From the NCBI GenBank assembly GCA_016200045.1, contig JACQFN010000014.1:1-53432 (forward strand): a stretch of DNA of 53,432 nucleotides, in the 5' to 3' direction. A model generated the notes under the pieces. The model ran no database searches and had not been told where the DNA came from. It saw nothing but the letters and a program-made list of their open reading frames with translations. Below, one piece after another: positions 42,776 to 51,383 of the stretch; position 1 is the first letter of the stretch; each line of letters starts with the position of its first letter. The translations under genes were made by a program, and so were the position numbers. The DNA comes from Nitrososphaerota archaeon (lineage in GTDB: Archaea > Thermoproteota > Nitrososphaeria > Nitrososphaerales > Gagatemarchaeaceae).

Positions 42776-44683
42776 TCAGGGAGGGATGCCGACTTTCAGG
42801 CAGAAGTCTCTGAACCGGGGGTCCTTGCGAAGACCTTCGAAGACCTGGAGGCTCTTGATCAGGAAAGGCCATGAATGGGCTTCCGCCTGCTTGCCCAGCG
42901 CTCTGAAGGCTTCATCGTAGTTCCCGAGGGCAGAGTTGATGAAGAGTCCCCCGAACAGCTGAACCGAATCGCTCGCGCTCCTCTTGAGCACGCCGAGTTC
43001 CCGCTCCGCGGCTTCCCTCCTTCCCGTGAACGCGTAGAGCAGCCCCTGGTCCATGATTGCAAGAGGCTCATCTGGATTTATTTTGAACACCGCGTCTATG
43101 AACTCCTGCGCCTTTGCGAAATCGCCCTTCAGCATGTACGCCTCTGCCAGGCCAGCGAGGATTCTGGGGTGCCTCGGGTTGTACTCCAGCGCGCGTTGAA
43201 GGACTTTTATCGATTCGTCGAACCTGCCCATAACCCTGAGGATCAGGGCGAGGAAGTTCGAGGCGCCGAACGAGAGCGGGTCGAGGTCGTAGGCCTTCTG
43301 GAAGGTCGCCAGGGCCTTGTCCAGGTTCCCGGCGCCGCCGTACTGGATTCCAAGGAATACGTACGCGTCCTCGAGGTTCGGGTTAATCCTGATGGCCTTC
43401 TCTGCCTCGGCCGTGGCTTCCGCATATCTGTCGATGGAACTGTGAATCCCGGCCATCGCCGCGTGCGACTCTGCACGGTCGGGTCCTAGCTCAAGTGCCT
43501 TGCGCGCCGCAGGCTCTCCCTTCGTGAAGACCACCTCAAACGGCTCGTACCCGCCGGCCGCGATTTTCATCCAACCCTGCGCCATGGCGCTGTAGGCCCG
43601 CGAGAACGAGGGGTCCCTCGCGACCGCGCTCTCCAGCAGCGGGATTGCCTCCCGGAGGCTGGGCTCGGTGGATTGGTGGATCAGCTGCTTCGCCCTCATG
43701 TAGAGCGTGTACGCCTCGATGTCGTCGGTGTCCTTTTCCGGGCCCTTGGCGAAGACCCCGGTGGAAATGGACCCAGCCACCTTCGACGCCACGTCGCTCT
43801 GGATGGCGAAGATGTCGTCCAGCTCCTTGTCGTAGTTCGAGGCCCAGAGGTGCTCCTCGGTCCTGGCGTCTATCAGCTGGACGGTAACCCTGATCTTGTT
43901 CCCGGCCTTCCTGACGCTACCATCTATGATGGAGCCGACCGCCAGCTCCCTCCCGATGTCGGAGATCTTCTTCTCCTTCTTCTTGTAGTTCATCACGGAC
44001 GTCCTCGCGATGACCTTCAGCTGCCCTACCTCGGAGAGCTTGCTGATGAGCTCCTCGGTGAGGCCGTCGGCGAAGTACTCGTCGTTCGGGTCGGGGCTGA
44101 TGTTCACGAACGGCAGGACGGCCAGCCTTTCGCGCGGCGCCTCGTTCTGAGCGGAGAATGTTCCAGGCAATTCGACCCTGTACACCCCTAGAGGGAGTTC
44201 GACGTTCTTTAGCTCTATCTCGCCAACCTTGGTTATGGTGAGGTCGGTCTTGTTCCTCACGTGGTCGTACACCTGCTGGGAGATGCGGATCCCGCCCGGC
44301 TCGGCCAAGGGCTCTATCCTGGACGAGACGTTCACGGCGTCGCCGTAGATGTCCCCCGAGCCGTGCACCACGTCCCCGAGATGCACACCCACGCGGAGCT
44401 CGACCTTCCTTGAGGATTGGACGCTCAGATTCCTGTCGCGGAGCTTCTCCTGGACCTCGACCGCACAGAGGACCGCGTCCAACGCGCTCCTGAACTCGAT
44501 GAGGAAGGCGTCTCCGATGGTCTTTACCTCCTTCCCTCCGTGCGATGAGAAAACCGGCCGTATCAGGGACCTGTGCTCCTCCAGAAGCTGGAGCGCGAGC
44601 GCCTCATTGGCCTGCGCGAGCCGGGTATAGCCGGCTATGTCTGTGAACATAATTGCTGCAAGGCGGCGATGACTCTCAGCCAA
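42776..44683 (-). CDS. Class III nucleotidyl cyclase with TPR repeats
   Basis: A 635-residue protein. The cyclase domain (1-180) has LAAIMFTDIAGYTRLAQ with metal-binding D15, VKTIGDAFLIEF with D58, and RVGVHLGDVVHGSGDIYGDAVNVSSRIE. Residues about 190-315 form a TolB-N-like domain (RLAVLPFVNISPDPNDEYFADGLTEELISKLS, IDGSVRKAGNKIRVTVQLIDART). Residues about 325-625 are TPR repeats. This layout is common in bacteria, rare in archaea. A TATA box (44708-44717) gives a nearly leaderless mRNA. The first 13 codons lie beside the left end of the integrated element and appear to have been supplied by it. Confidence 0.85.
   Translation of the reverse strand: MAESHRRLAAIMFTDIAGYTRLAQANEALALQLLEEHRSLIRPVFSSHGGKEVKTIGDAFLIEFRSALDAVLCAVEVQEKLRDRNLSVQSSRKVELRVGVHLGDVVHGSGDIYGDAVNVSSRIEPLAEPGGIRISQQVYDHVRNKTDLTITKVGEIELKNVELPLGVYRVELPGTFSAQNEAPRERLAVLPFVNISPDPNDEYFADGLTEELISKLSEVGQLKVIARTSVMNYKKKEKKISDIGRELAVGSIIDGSVRKAGNKIRVTVQLIDARTEEHLWASNYDKELDDIFAIQSDVASKVAGSISTGVFAKGPEKDTDDIEAYTLYMRAKQLIHQSTEPSLREAIPLLESAVARDPSFSRAYSAMAQGWMKIAAGGYEPFEVVFTKGEPAARKALELGPDRAESHAAMAGIHSSIDRYAEATAEAEKAIRINPNLEDAYVFLGIQYGGAGNLDKALATFQKAYDLDPLSFGASNFLALILRVMGRFDESIKVLQRALEYNPRHPRILAGLAEAYMLKGDFAKAQEFIDAVFKINPDEPLAIMDQGLLYAFTGRREAAERELGVLKRSASDSVQLFGGLFINSALGNYDEAFRALGKQAEAHSWPFLIKSLQVFEGLRKDPRFRDFCLKVGIPP
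44645..44664 (+). repeat. Left attachment-like repeat of the integrated element
   Basis: GAACATAATTGCTGCAAGGC lies in the cyclase codons for LAAIMF. It matches 51993-52012 (GAACATGATCGCGGCAAGGC) at 17 of 20 positions in the same orientation. All three differences are silent third-codon positions. The integrase gene starts 5 bases inside it. Confidence 0.7.
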
Positions 44684-45797
44684 TCAACCGAGGAAGGTTC
44701 TCCGACCCCATATAAACAGACGAGACGAAGAGGAGGGGGAAACCGCTTCAAAGAAGAAACCAGACTTCACGGAATCATCCTTGAGGATCCCTCCATCAAG
44801 CGATACCTGGCGGTCGTCGCCAACCGAAGACGAAACAACGGATTCGTTTCACCATCAACAATGCTCAAGACACTTTCCAGCACCAAACACTTTCTCCGAT
44901 TCCTCGACCTCCCAATAACTGACCACGCACTTTCAGACCTAATTACAAAAACCCGAGAGCAGCACAGAAGGGAGAACTACATGACCGACGACCGACTCCT
45001 CGAATTCGTCGGACAGAGACCGATAACATCTCATGCTTCTTGGGGAGCATCCATCAAAGGAATCTTCAAGGCCAACAGATGCCCTCTTCAAGCGTCATTC
45101 AATACCACTTTCACTCATTCCACGAAGAAAATCGGCCCCGGAATGCTGAAGGCCATCTACGAGACCGTCACGGTCGAAGAACAGAAGCTGATGGATTTGC
45201 AGGCCTATGCAGGAGAGATTAGCGGCCGTTTCGCTGACAGCGATTTCGCAATGGGAAGACTTCGGCAATAGATACATCCTCATCCACATCAAGGCCCTAG
45301 ACACCAAGGCAAGAAACGAACATGTGTGCATCATTCCCAAAGCCTTGGCAGACTGGCTGAGAGATTACTGTAAACAAACGAAGAGGGACAGGCCGTTCCC
45401 CAACTGCAGAACCCTTTGGCATGAGATAACTCGGCTAGTTCTCGCGAAATTCGGAATCCAGATATCGTCACATTACCTACGAAAGCGATTCCACACAATC
45501 GCCGGAAAAACAGCTATGCCTGTCAACTCGTGGGATTACCTGATGGGTGACAAGCAGTCTCATGGACACAACGCAAGCACATACACGTTAGAAGACTTCT
45601 CGGACCTTGTGCAAGAATACGACAGGTATCTTATGCCCTTCCTCTCAATATCAGACCCAAGAGAACCCGACGAACCAACGAAACCGTTCACGACCACATC
45701 CGAACTTGATCAAGTTGGCAAGGAAAACGCGGAACTGAAGGAGCAGATTCTCAAACTGACAAGGATACTAACAGAGGCCCTCGCAAAGCAAAACTAG
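44669..45797 (+). pseudogene. Tyrosine recombinase/integrase with a frameshift
   Basis: Two frames overlap at 45207-45271. The first (from ATG 44669) holds the N-terminal arm/core-binding region (SPSTMLKTLSSTKHFLRFLDLP) and runs to LMDLQAYAGE. The second carries RLAAVSLTAI, the catalytic box HYLRKRFHTIAG (HxxR), GHNASTYT with the likely nucleophile Tyr, and a C-terminal coiled coil. Catalytic Arg I (in AGERLAAV) lies exactly at the junction, around 45211-45218 in a GAGAGA run. Two bases lost, or a +1 slip, would explain it. The element may therefore be immobile, or the frame may be shifted by the ribosome. Confidence 0.8.
44708..44717. promoter_or_regulatory. TATA box of the cyclase gene, inside the element
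   Basis: CCATATAAAC, read on the minus strand as GTTTATATGG, is centred about 29 bases before the cyclase start at 44683. It lies inside the element, so the cyclase now uses an element-borne promoter. It could also serve plus-strand transcription. Confidence 0.5.
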
Positions 45798-46035
45798 GCC
45801 ACTAATTTACTCCTTCTCCAAGGTTCTGACTATGACCAGAGTGCATCCCGGCTCCATGAAACGGGCAGTTCCGAGATTTCAATGGTACATAATAGAGTTC
45901 ATGGCGGCGGCCTCAGCAGCTCCTTTGTTGATACCGAGACAAATGACTAATATTGGAGGCGCCATGGAATATATTATGGTCAAATGGATTCTCTACTCGG
46001 GGAAGAGTTTATCTGCCTCCAGTGCTGTCACTCTC

Positions 46036-46464
46036 ATGATGACTGAACGGGAGTACAAGGTAAGGTTGCGATTGGGTGATGCAGAGATGGAAATAGTGGG
46101 AGATCAGGAATTCGTTTCAAAAATGTCCAAGGAATTCGAATTTGTCCTAAAAGAGACACCCAGGGCTCCAATCGAGCCCTCTCACACCTCTCGCGCAGTC
46201 CCCTCATCAGCGAAGAAGCCAACGTCTGCTATTCCCGCAGGGCAAGTACCAGCAACTGTCCCCGGCAAGCTGGAGGCGCTAAAAGACGAAGGGTATTACT
46301 CCGAACCGAAGGAACCTTCGGCTATTACGGAGGAATTCCGAAACAGGGGTTGGGGAGTCTACAAGACCAAGGACATCAGCTCTACCATCAAAAGAATCGC
46401 TGGCAGAATCGGTCTACGGAGAGTTCCACTAGGAGAAGGAAAGTACGGATACACATTCCCCTAG
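46036..46464 (+). CDS. Hypothetical protein of the integrated element
   Basis: 142 residues from ATG 46036 (or 46039). The frame is open to 45832, but an AATATATTA TATA-like site at about 45968 favours the later start. The N-terminal 45 residues (YKVRLRLGDAEMEIVGDQEFVSKMSKEFEFVL) look like a small beta-alpha unit, then a Pro/Ser-rich linker, then a C-terminal winged-helix-like part (GKLEALKDEGYYSEPKEPSAITEEFRNRGWGVYKTKDISSTIKRI). The gap 45798-46035 holds only this promoter. Confidence 0.5.
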   Translation: MMTEREYKVRLRLGDAEMEIVGDQEFVSKMSKEFEFVLKETPRAPIEPSHTSRAVPSSAKKPTSAIPAGQVPATVPGKLEALKDEGYYSEPKEPSAITEEFRNRGWGVYKTKDISSTIKRIAGRIGLRRVPLGEGKYGYTFP

Positions 46465-46480
46465 TAGGAGCATCTAGTCC

Positions 46481-46906
46481 TTGCCTGTCGACGCGAATAC
46501 CGAAGAGAAAATCAATGAAATTCTTGAGATTCTAAAAAGACTGGAAGCCAGAATAGCTACCCAAGAAACCAGGAGCATTGCACCAGCTGCGGTCAAGCAG
46601 AAACCATATTCAATAAAGGAATTTGTGATTGCAAGAAACCCAAACAACGATACCAAAAAGACACTTGCGATTGGTTACTTCCTCGAAAAATACGAGAATC
46701 TTCCCTCATTCAACATAAGGGACTTGGAAACTGGTTTCAGGAACGCTAAGGAAAAGGTGCCTTTGAACATGAACGACAAAGTCAACGGAAATATTCGTAA
46801 CGGCCACGTAATGGAAGCCGAGGAACTAAAGGATGGACTAACCGCTTGGACTCTGACCAGCACCGGGGAGAGATTTGTCGAGAACAACTTTGAGACATCG
46901 AAGTAG
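46481..46906 (+). CDS. Coiled coil plus winged-helix protein of the element
   Basis: 141 residues from a TTG start, 16 bases after the previous stop. A short coiled coil (about 6-30: EEKINEILEILKRLEARIATQ) precedes a domain I know from other archaeal mobile-element and defence-linked proteins, with KKTLAIGYFLEKYENLPSFNIRDLETGFRNAKEKVPLNMNDKVNGNIRNGHVMEA and a final WTLTSTGERFV. The domain looks like a winged helix. It is probably co-transcribed with 46036 and 46935. Confidence 0.55.
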   Translation: MPVDANTEEKINEILEILKRLEARIATQETRSIAPAAVKQKPYSIKEFVIARNPNNDTKKTLAIGYFLEKYENLPSFNIRDLETGFRNAKEKVPLNMNDKVNGNIRNGHVMEAEELKDGLTAWTLTSTGERFVENNFETSK

Positions 46907-46934
46907 TACCTCTCAGCTTGCGATAGCGTCCTAG

Positions 46935-47909
46935 TTGCCAAGCATAGAAATCGAGCTTATTGGTAAGGAAAGAGAACACTACAATACACTCGAAGAGCTT
47001 TACTCCTTTAGCAACGGAAGCAAGGTTGACTCTTACTCTCTGGCTGCAAAGCTTCGAACGACGGTGGATGATTGGGACAGGCTTCAAGGAGGAACAGGCC
47101 AACTCACCTTACTAGCTGCTTACTCCCTTGAATCAATCAGTAAAAGCGATCTTGAGGGTGCAAGGGCATCTTACCTTCTACTTAGTCCCCTTTTCCTCTT
47201 CATCAGAGCGTTAAACAAAATGTCGCGAAAGGACTGGAGAGAAACCGTAACAGCGTGCGGAATCCTGTGCGAACGGCTTGTAAGGAACCTGTTCTTCGAA
47301 CTAGACAGAACTTCGGGAACCAAGGTGTGGGAAACGATCAAAGACGCAAAATTCGAAGATCGAAACGGTCGGCTGCTTAAGGAACTCCAAGAAAGGGGGT
47401 TTCAAGCAGCTGGCTTTCATGGATCGCTTGGTAGAATTTACTTCGTCAGGAATCGCCAGGGACCTCATGACGTTCCACCTCCAGAGCCTATACAGGCCAA
47501 AATCAGTGTCAACGAATGCCTGCCTGTCTATGTTGACTACCTTGCGGCACTAACGCACTTGGGCATCAATTTTCCCAATCTTGAAGGGTTCATCGAGGTC
47601 TTCAGCAACACGACTCAAGTTCGACCTGCTTTGGTTTTCGGCGAAGAAACAACTGGGCCTATTCCCATTAGAGAATTTATCACCAACGTTTTGTTTAGGG
47701 AGGGGTTCTTCAGAGACGGTAAGACCTCAGGAGAAGTGATTTCCAAACTTAACATCCTCCGCAGAAACTACGACGATGCGACCGTAAAGAACGCACTCCG
47801 AAACCTGAGCACACGCAGAGACGCAATCCTTTCTAGGAAAGAAAAAGGGAAGGTATTCATCTACTTTGAACGCTTGCCACCAGACGAGTATTTCAAGCAG
47901 CTAGATTAA
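46935..47909 (+). CDS. HEPN-like protein with C-terminal winged helix
   Basis: A 324-residue protein. Helices around residues 90-125 (CGILCERLVRNLFFELD) and FVRNRQGPHDVPP around 175 give an R(x5)H pair as in HEPN ribonucleases or their relatives. The C-terminal 70 residues (GEVISKLNILRRNYDDATVKNALRNLSTRRDAI) form a winged helix. This layout occurs in abortive-infection-type proteins. As cargo of the element it could protect the element or the host against viruses. The motif is weaker than in the protein at 4846. Confidence 0.45.
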   Translation: MPSIEIELIGKEREHYNTLEELYSFSNGSKVDSYSLAAKLRTTVDDWDRLQGGTGQLTLLAAYSLESISKSDLEGARASYLLLSPLFLFIRALNKMSRKDWRETVTACGILCERLVRNLFFELDRTSGTKVWETIKDAKFEDRNGRLLKELQERGFQAAGFHGSLGRIYFVRNRQGPHDVPPPEPIQAKISVNECLPVYVDYLAALTHLGINFPNLEGFIEVFSNTTQVRPALVFGEETTGPIPIREFITNVLFREGFFRDGKTSGEVISKLNILRRNYDDATVKNALRNLSTRRDAILSRKEKGKVFIYFERLPPDEYFKQLD

Positions 47910-47911
47910 TT

Positions 47912-48046
47912 CTACCAGACATGCACAAGACCATCCTCTTCCTCAGAGAACTTGCCTTTCGTGCGAGTAGTCGCGCGTGGCTTCGCCCCGCGCTCCGTGC
48001 AGCGAGACAAACCCTCGTTTCTCGGCTTTTCTCGTCCTCTTTTCAT
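47912..48046 (-). CDS. Small basic protein coupled to Rep
   Basis: 44 residues. Its ATG overlaps the stop of the rep gene (ATGA at 48043-48046), which implies translational coupling. It begins MKRGREKPRNEG, is rich in Arg and Lys and ends with an acidic patch and HVW. It stops 2 bases from the convergent HEPN-like gene. It is too short for most gene callers. A DNA-binding or copy-control role is possible but not shown. Confidence 0.5.
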   Translation of the reverse strand: MKRGREKPRNEGLSRCTERGAKPRATTRTKGKFSEEEDGLVHVW

Positions 48047-49236
48047 CGCCGATACTTCAGGACTAGACGTCGCTTGAACGCCCTCGTCGAGGGACGAATC
48101 ACGATGAGCGAACCCTTCTCAGCAGCATCTTCGATGGGAGCCACCGTCCGCATATCGATACCCAAAGGTTCCAAGTCGTCAGGACAGCGCGACCTGCGAA
48201 CCTCACGCTCAAATCTAGCACGAGTAGGGAGTTCTAGACCGAGAAACCTCAACCAAGGAGAAGCCATAGTCCAGTGGTAAGATGAATACAGCCCATAGCC
48301 AGAGTAACGCTTGAAGTTCCTCGTCATCAGCAATGAGCGGAGGTAGGACTTTCGCTCAGTATGAAGACCTGACGGAAGAATCTCCTTTTCGGCAAGAACA
48401 TTGTGGATATCCCAGATAGGCGCGCGCCCTGAATACCAGTTCCTGTGCTCCGTCCTCGACTCGTTGGGGCTGTACTTGATATTGAAATCAACGTCCGAAG
48501 CCGAATGAGGACCATACATGCCCCTCAAGGCTTGGTCCCAAGTCGAGCGTAACGTCTTGAACTGATAGTCGCCGACGCCTTCATAGCGCGACTCAATCCA
48601 CATTTCAGAGTCAGGTTTGTCAACTGTATACAGGCGTCTGGTCTGTTTGTCCCAACCGAATCCCGAAACGAAAGCATGCGTGTGGAAATGATAGGCGCTG
48701 CCAAATCTCTTGGCCTCTGCACCTATGCCTAGCGGGTCGGAAGAACGCCAGTTCTGGCCGTAAACATACACTGGCAACAGCAAGCCAGAGAACTGAGGCT
48801 TTTGCTTGACAAGATATTCACGAAAGAAGTCGAAGCTCAAGCGCTTCCAAAAACCCATTCCCTTACGGGCGATGCGGTACTGGAACGATCCGCTAGGAGC
48901 AGTCCCTTCAAACTGCCAAAATGGGCCGGCGTAATCCTTTCCCGTCTTTCGTCTGATGGCGTGGATTACCTCGTAAATCTTGAAGACAGTCCAATCGGTA
49001 TTGCTCCCAGTCCTTCGGTCAGAACATCGCCAGCATGCCCAACTCCCACACGACAAGGGCTGCTTGTAGACCTTGCCACACCTCGGACAAGACCTGTCTA
49101 CTGTCTCCATCCTGCAAGTCTGAATATCGTGGGCCGCTTTCCTGTCAAACCTAGAAATCAGCTCGACCTCGGCTGGAGAGGGTGGCTTAACAGGAGTAAC
49201 TGTTCGAACTAGAGATGGATTCCACTTTTCTCGCAT
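48043..49236 (-). CDS. HUH-type replication initiator (Rep) protein
   Basis: 397 residues from ATG 49236; the frame upstream of this overlaps the divergent gene at 49313 and is not protein-like. A Zn-binding part (SCPRCGKVY, CGSWACWRCSDRR) precedes FHTHAFVSGFGW in a HxHxH setting, the metal-binding HUH motif of rolling-circle Rep proteins. Downstream helices (RSTWDQALRGMYG, WYSGRAPIWDIHNVL) may hold the nicking Tyr. Rep proteins of this type are known from archaeal plasmids. It implies that the element can or could replicate as a circle. Confidence 0.7.
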   Translation of the reverse strand: MREKWNPSLVRTVTPVKPPSPAEVELISRFDRKAAHDIQTCRMETVDRSCPRCGKVYKQPLSCGSWACWRCSDRRTGSNTDWTVFKIYEVIHAIRRKTGKDYAGPFWQFEGTAPSGSFQYRIARKGMGFWKRLSFDFFREYLVKQKPQFSGLLLPVYVYGQNWRSSDPLGIGAEAKRFGSAYHFHTHAFVSGFGWDKQTRRLYTVDKPDSEMWIESRYEGVGDYQFKTLRSTWDQALRGMYGPHSASDVDFNIKYSPNESRTEHRNWYSGRAPIWDIHNVLAEKEILPSGLHTERKSYLRSLLMTRNFKRYSGYGLYSSYHWTMASPWLRFLGLELPTRARFEREVRRSRCPDDLEPLGIDMRTVAPIEDAAEKGSLIVIRPSTRAFKRRLVLKYRR

Positions 49237-49280
49237 TACAAGGAAATCCTGTAACGGCACCTGAGGAAACGAAGGTGTTG

Positions 49281-49290
49281 AATTAATATC
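49281..49290. promoter_or_regulatory. Divergent promoter between rep and 49313
   Basis: AATTAATATC is a TATA-like site about 28 bases before the ATG at 49313. On the minus strand it lies about 45 bases before the rep start. It may drive both genes and be a site for the winged-helix proteins. Confidence 0.4.
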
Positions 49291-49312
49291 ACGAGACGGG
49301 GAAGTTCCCCCT

Positions 49313-49714
49313 ATGCCAAGAAGACGAGCAATCTCAAATGAGACAAGAGCCAGAGTCTTGCTCGAACTCAACAAGAGCAGTAATGGCCTTGTTTTGACTA
49401 AACTCACCCAGAAACTCGGATGGAAAAGGACCGATGCAAAGCGCGTGCTCGACGACCTTGAATTCTCAGGAATGACGTTTGTTGACGACATGTCTCATTG
49501 GGCATTCGCCCGCCAAAAAGGGAGAGGGCTAGTAGACCATAGCTATCTCTTCGAAATCTCGCCGAAGGGCTTGACATTCCTCAAGCATTGGGAAGCCATC
49601 AATAAGCTGAGGTCCACCGAAGGCAGCTACTCGAAATACGGTCTTGTCATCGAGGGGCCATTGAAGAGATACTATGAAGAACCGAAACTCGATTTCAATG
49701 AATACAAGGAGTAG
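49313..49714 (+). CDS. Winged-helix protein, first of a related pair
   Basis: A 133-residue protein. RAISNETRARVLLELNKSSNGLVLTKLTQKLGWKRTDAKRVLDDLEFSGM is a winged helix, followed by a wing and FEISPKGLTFLKHWEAINKL. It is clearly related to the next gene (shared positions in LTKLTQKLGW/LTRLNQRLGW, SGM, S-x-x-G-x-x-FLKHWE). It is divergent from rep, with a leaderless start. It is probably a regulator of rep or of itself. Confidence 0.6.
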   Translation: MPRRRAISNETRARVLLELNKSSNGLVLTKLTQKLGWKRTDAKRVLDDLEFSGMTFVDDMSHWAFARQKGRGLVDHSYLFEISPKGLTFLKHWEAINKLRSTEGSYSKYGLVIEGPLKRYYEEPKLDFNEYKE

Positions 49715-49717
49715 GGG

Positions 49718-50107
49718 ATGCCAAAGAGGCCCACAATCTCACATGAAGCGAGAGTAACAGTCATACTGGCTCTGAGAGCCTACCAGCATGAGCACCCTGA
49801 TGGCTGCACACTGACGAGGCTCAACCAACGGCTAGGCTGGCGAACCAAAGAGACCACGAAAACAATCAACGACCTCGTCCAATCAGGAATGGTTTACGGT
49901 GACTATCTCACGCCTTGGGTTCTCACCCATCCAAACCCCAAACACAGGCTCTTCAAGAGTGGAGGTTACCTCTTGAAAGTTTCACCTTGGGGAGACGAGT
50001 TTCTGAAACATTGGGAGGAACTCAACAAGCTCGGCACAGCGAGAGACCACCACTACTCAGAGTTAGAATATGACCTAGAACAGGAGGAAAAACGAAGTGC
50101 CTCTTGA
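49718..50107 (+). CDS. Winged-helix protein, second of a related pair
   Basis: A 129-residue protein that starts 3 bases after 49313-49714 ends. TISHEARVTVILALRAYQ, LTRLNQRLGWRTKETTKTINDLVQSGM and VSPWGDEFLKHWEELNKL follow the first copy through most of its length. The pair arose by tandem duplication and may form heterodimers. The C-terminal tail is acidic then basic. Confidence 0.6.
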   Translation: MPKRPTISHEARVTVILALRAYQHEHPDGCTLTRLNQRLGWRTKETTKTINDLVQSGMVYGDYLTPWVLTHPNPKHRLFKSGGYLLKVSPWGDEFLKHWEELNKLGTARDHHYSELEYDLEQEEKRSAS

Positions 50108-50246
50108 CCTGGCGCCAACCACAGAAACGCGCTACCAAAGGCTCCACAGTTCTAAAGCGGTTCGCCCGAATAGATGAACTCGATTCCACAAAGGGATACC
50201 ATGTAAATATCATTATTTGTCACGCTCTAAACGAGTGAACCTACCG

Positions 50247-50705
50247 ATGGAACAATGGTCTCCCTGTCAATGGAAACCTTCAGGAATTCGTCTCCGTAGT
50301 CCGAAGAAGTGCATGGCGGAGCGACTTGTCTTCGTCTCCATCATTGTCATTTTGGGGCTATCGTATTTTGACTTCTGGTTGTTGGTATTGATTGTCCCCG
50401 CCCTGCTTTGGTATCCAATCACCCAGATTGTACTCATCCGCTACGGGAAACGTTTCGCCAATGAATACTTCCTTAGGGATTGGAAGGGAATGCCACAGAT
50501 AGGCGAATACTCGATTACCCGTGGGCATCTCTTCCTTCGGGTTCCGAATATTACCGAGGCTTATGTGAAACCGACCTCTGTCTCGAGAATCGGAGACTCG
50601 ACCTTCACCGTTCGAGGTAAGTGGCTGAAAAGGTTTCAAATCAACTTCGGGAACAAAGCGGACGGTGATATCTTCTTCAAACAGGTAACGTCGTTAATTC
50701 AGTAG
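50247..50705 (+). CDS. Small membrane protein with PH-like C-terminal part
   Basis: 152 residues from ATG 50247; 50217 (with TTG) and ATG 50313 are alternatives. A TATA-like GTAAATATCATTA (about 50204-50216) supports the middle start. Two adjacent hydrophobic helices (LVFVSIIVILGLSYFDFWLLVLIVPALLWYPI) precede a soluble beta-rich part (GEYSITRGHLFLRVPNITEAYVKPTSVSRI, FTVRGKWLKRFQINFGNKAD), which resembles bacterial PH-like domains. It resembles the gene at 51384 in layout. Confidence 0.55.
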   Translation: MEQWSPCQWKPSGIRLRSPKKCMAERLVFVSIIVILGLSYFDFWLLVLIVPALLWYPITQIVLIRYGKRFANEYFLRDWKGMPQIGEYSITRGHLFLRVPNITEAYVKPTSVSRIGDSTFTVRGKWLKRFQINFGNKADGDIFFKQVTSLIQ

Positions 50706-50784
50706 CCTTCCTTTAGCGGACTACGGGCATAAGCGTTCGCCACACGAGAAGACACGAAATAATTTCAAGGCATACCAAAGACCA

Positions 50785-50962
50785 ATGCCACGAAAATAGC
50801 AAGACATTAACCGACTTACCGCAAGGCAGGGTCTTCTACTGTGTCACTTGCGATTCTTTCATTAAAGGAGTGGCATCTGCAATGGAAATCAGAAGGTATT
50901 GGGAGAACCACATAGAGGACGGACTCCCATCTAAGAACAGGACCGAGAAAGCCTTGGAGTAA
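50785..50962 (+). pseudogene. Small zinc-finger-like protein gene with a one-base frameshift
   Basis: ATG at 50785 reads MPRK and meets a TAG at 50797. One further A in the run at 50793-50796 would continue as NSKTLTDLPQGRVFYCVTCDSF...MEIRRYWENHIEDGLPSKN and end at the TAA at 50960-50962, about 59 residues with a CxxC motif. The TATA-like AAATAATTT (about 50757-50765) sits the right distance before the ATG. The protein part of the second frame is convincing, but the start of the frame is only restored by adding a base. It could be a sequence error in the A run. Confidence 0.4.
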
Positions 50963-50994
50963 GTGAGAATCTCGAACGCAATGAAGAATGATCG

Positions 50995-51291
50995 TCAAAT
51001 TTGACCTAATAACCTTAGGCCGAATACAACAAACTCAATCAGCAAGAGAAAGAGGAGCCAATATTCAAGAGATTCAACGACATTCTTCCCGCTGTACCCA
51101 TGGGAAGTAAGTATCTTCCACTTGGAAACCGTTGACGAAAGCCTATAGCGCCTAAAGAGACCAAAGGTCATGAGACTGGCGGCCAGGGAGACAAGCAAGG
51201 TTCCTATTGCACCCTCCAGAAACCGCTGGAATTGGAACGAAAGGAGCCAGACAACCGCGAGTGTAGCGAGATATCCACGCGCCCAACCCAT
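50995..51291 (-). CDS. Small membrane protein of the element
   Basis: A 98-residue protein with three hydrophobic helices (YLATLAVVWLLSFQF; GAIGTLLVSLAASLMTFGLF; LEYWLLFLLLIEFVVFGLRLLG). No family is recognised. It is divergent from 51384 with 92 bases between the starts and lies convergent to the broken zinc-finger gene. Confidence 0.5.
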   Translation of the reverse strand: MGWARGYLATLAVVWLLSFQFQRFLEGAIGTLLVSLAASLMTFGLFRRYRLSSTVSKWKILTSHGYSGKNVVESLEYWLLFLLLIEFVVFGLRLLGQI

Positions 51292-51383
51292 GCTTCACCC
51301 GCTCGCAACAAGCGCGTTAACCATTACGGCAACTATCTCGCCCTCTAGTAATACAAAAATCACCCTAGTCAACTGCCACATCC

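Noticed and set aside
45211-45218. Programmed frameshift in the integrase
   Set aside because: Possible, but there is no clear slippery heptamer or downstream pseudoknot, and two other genes show similar one- or two-base breaks. It is kept only as an alternative.
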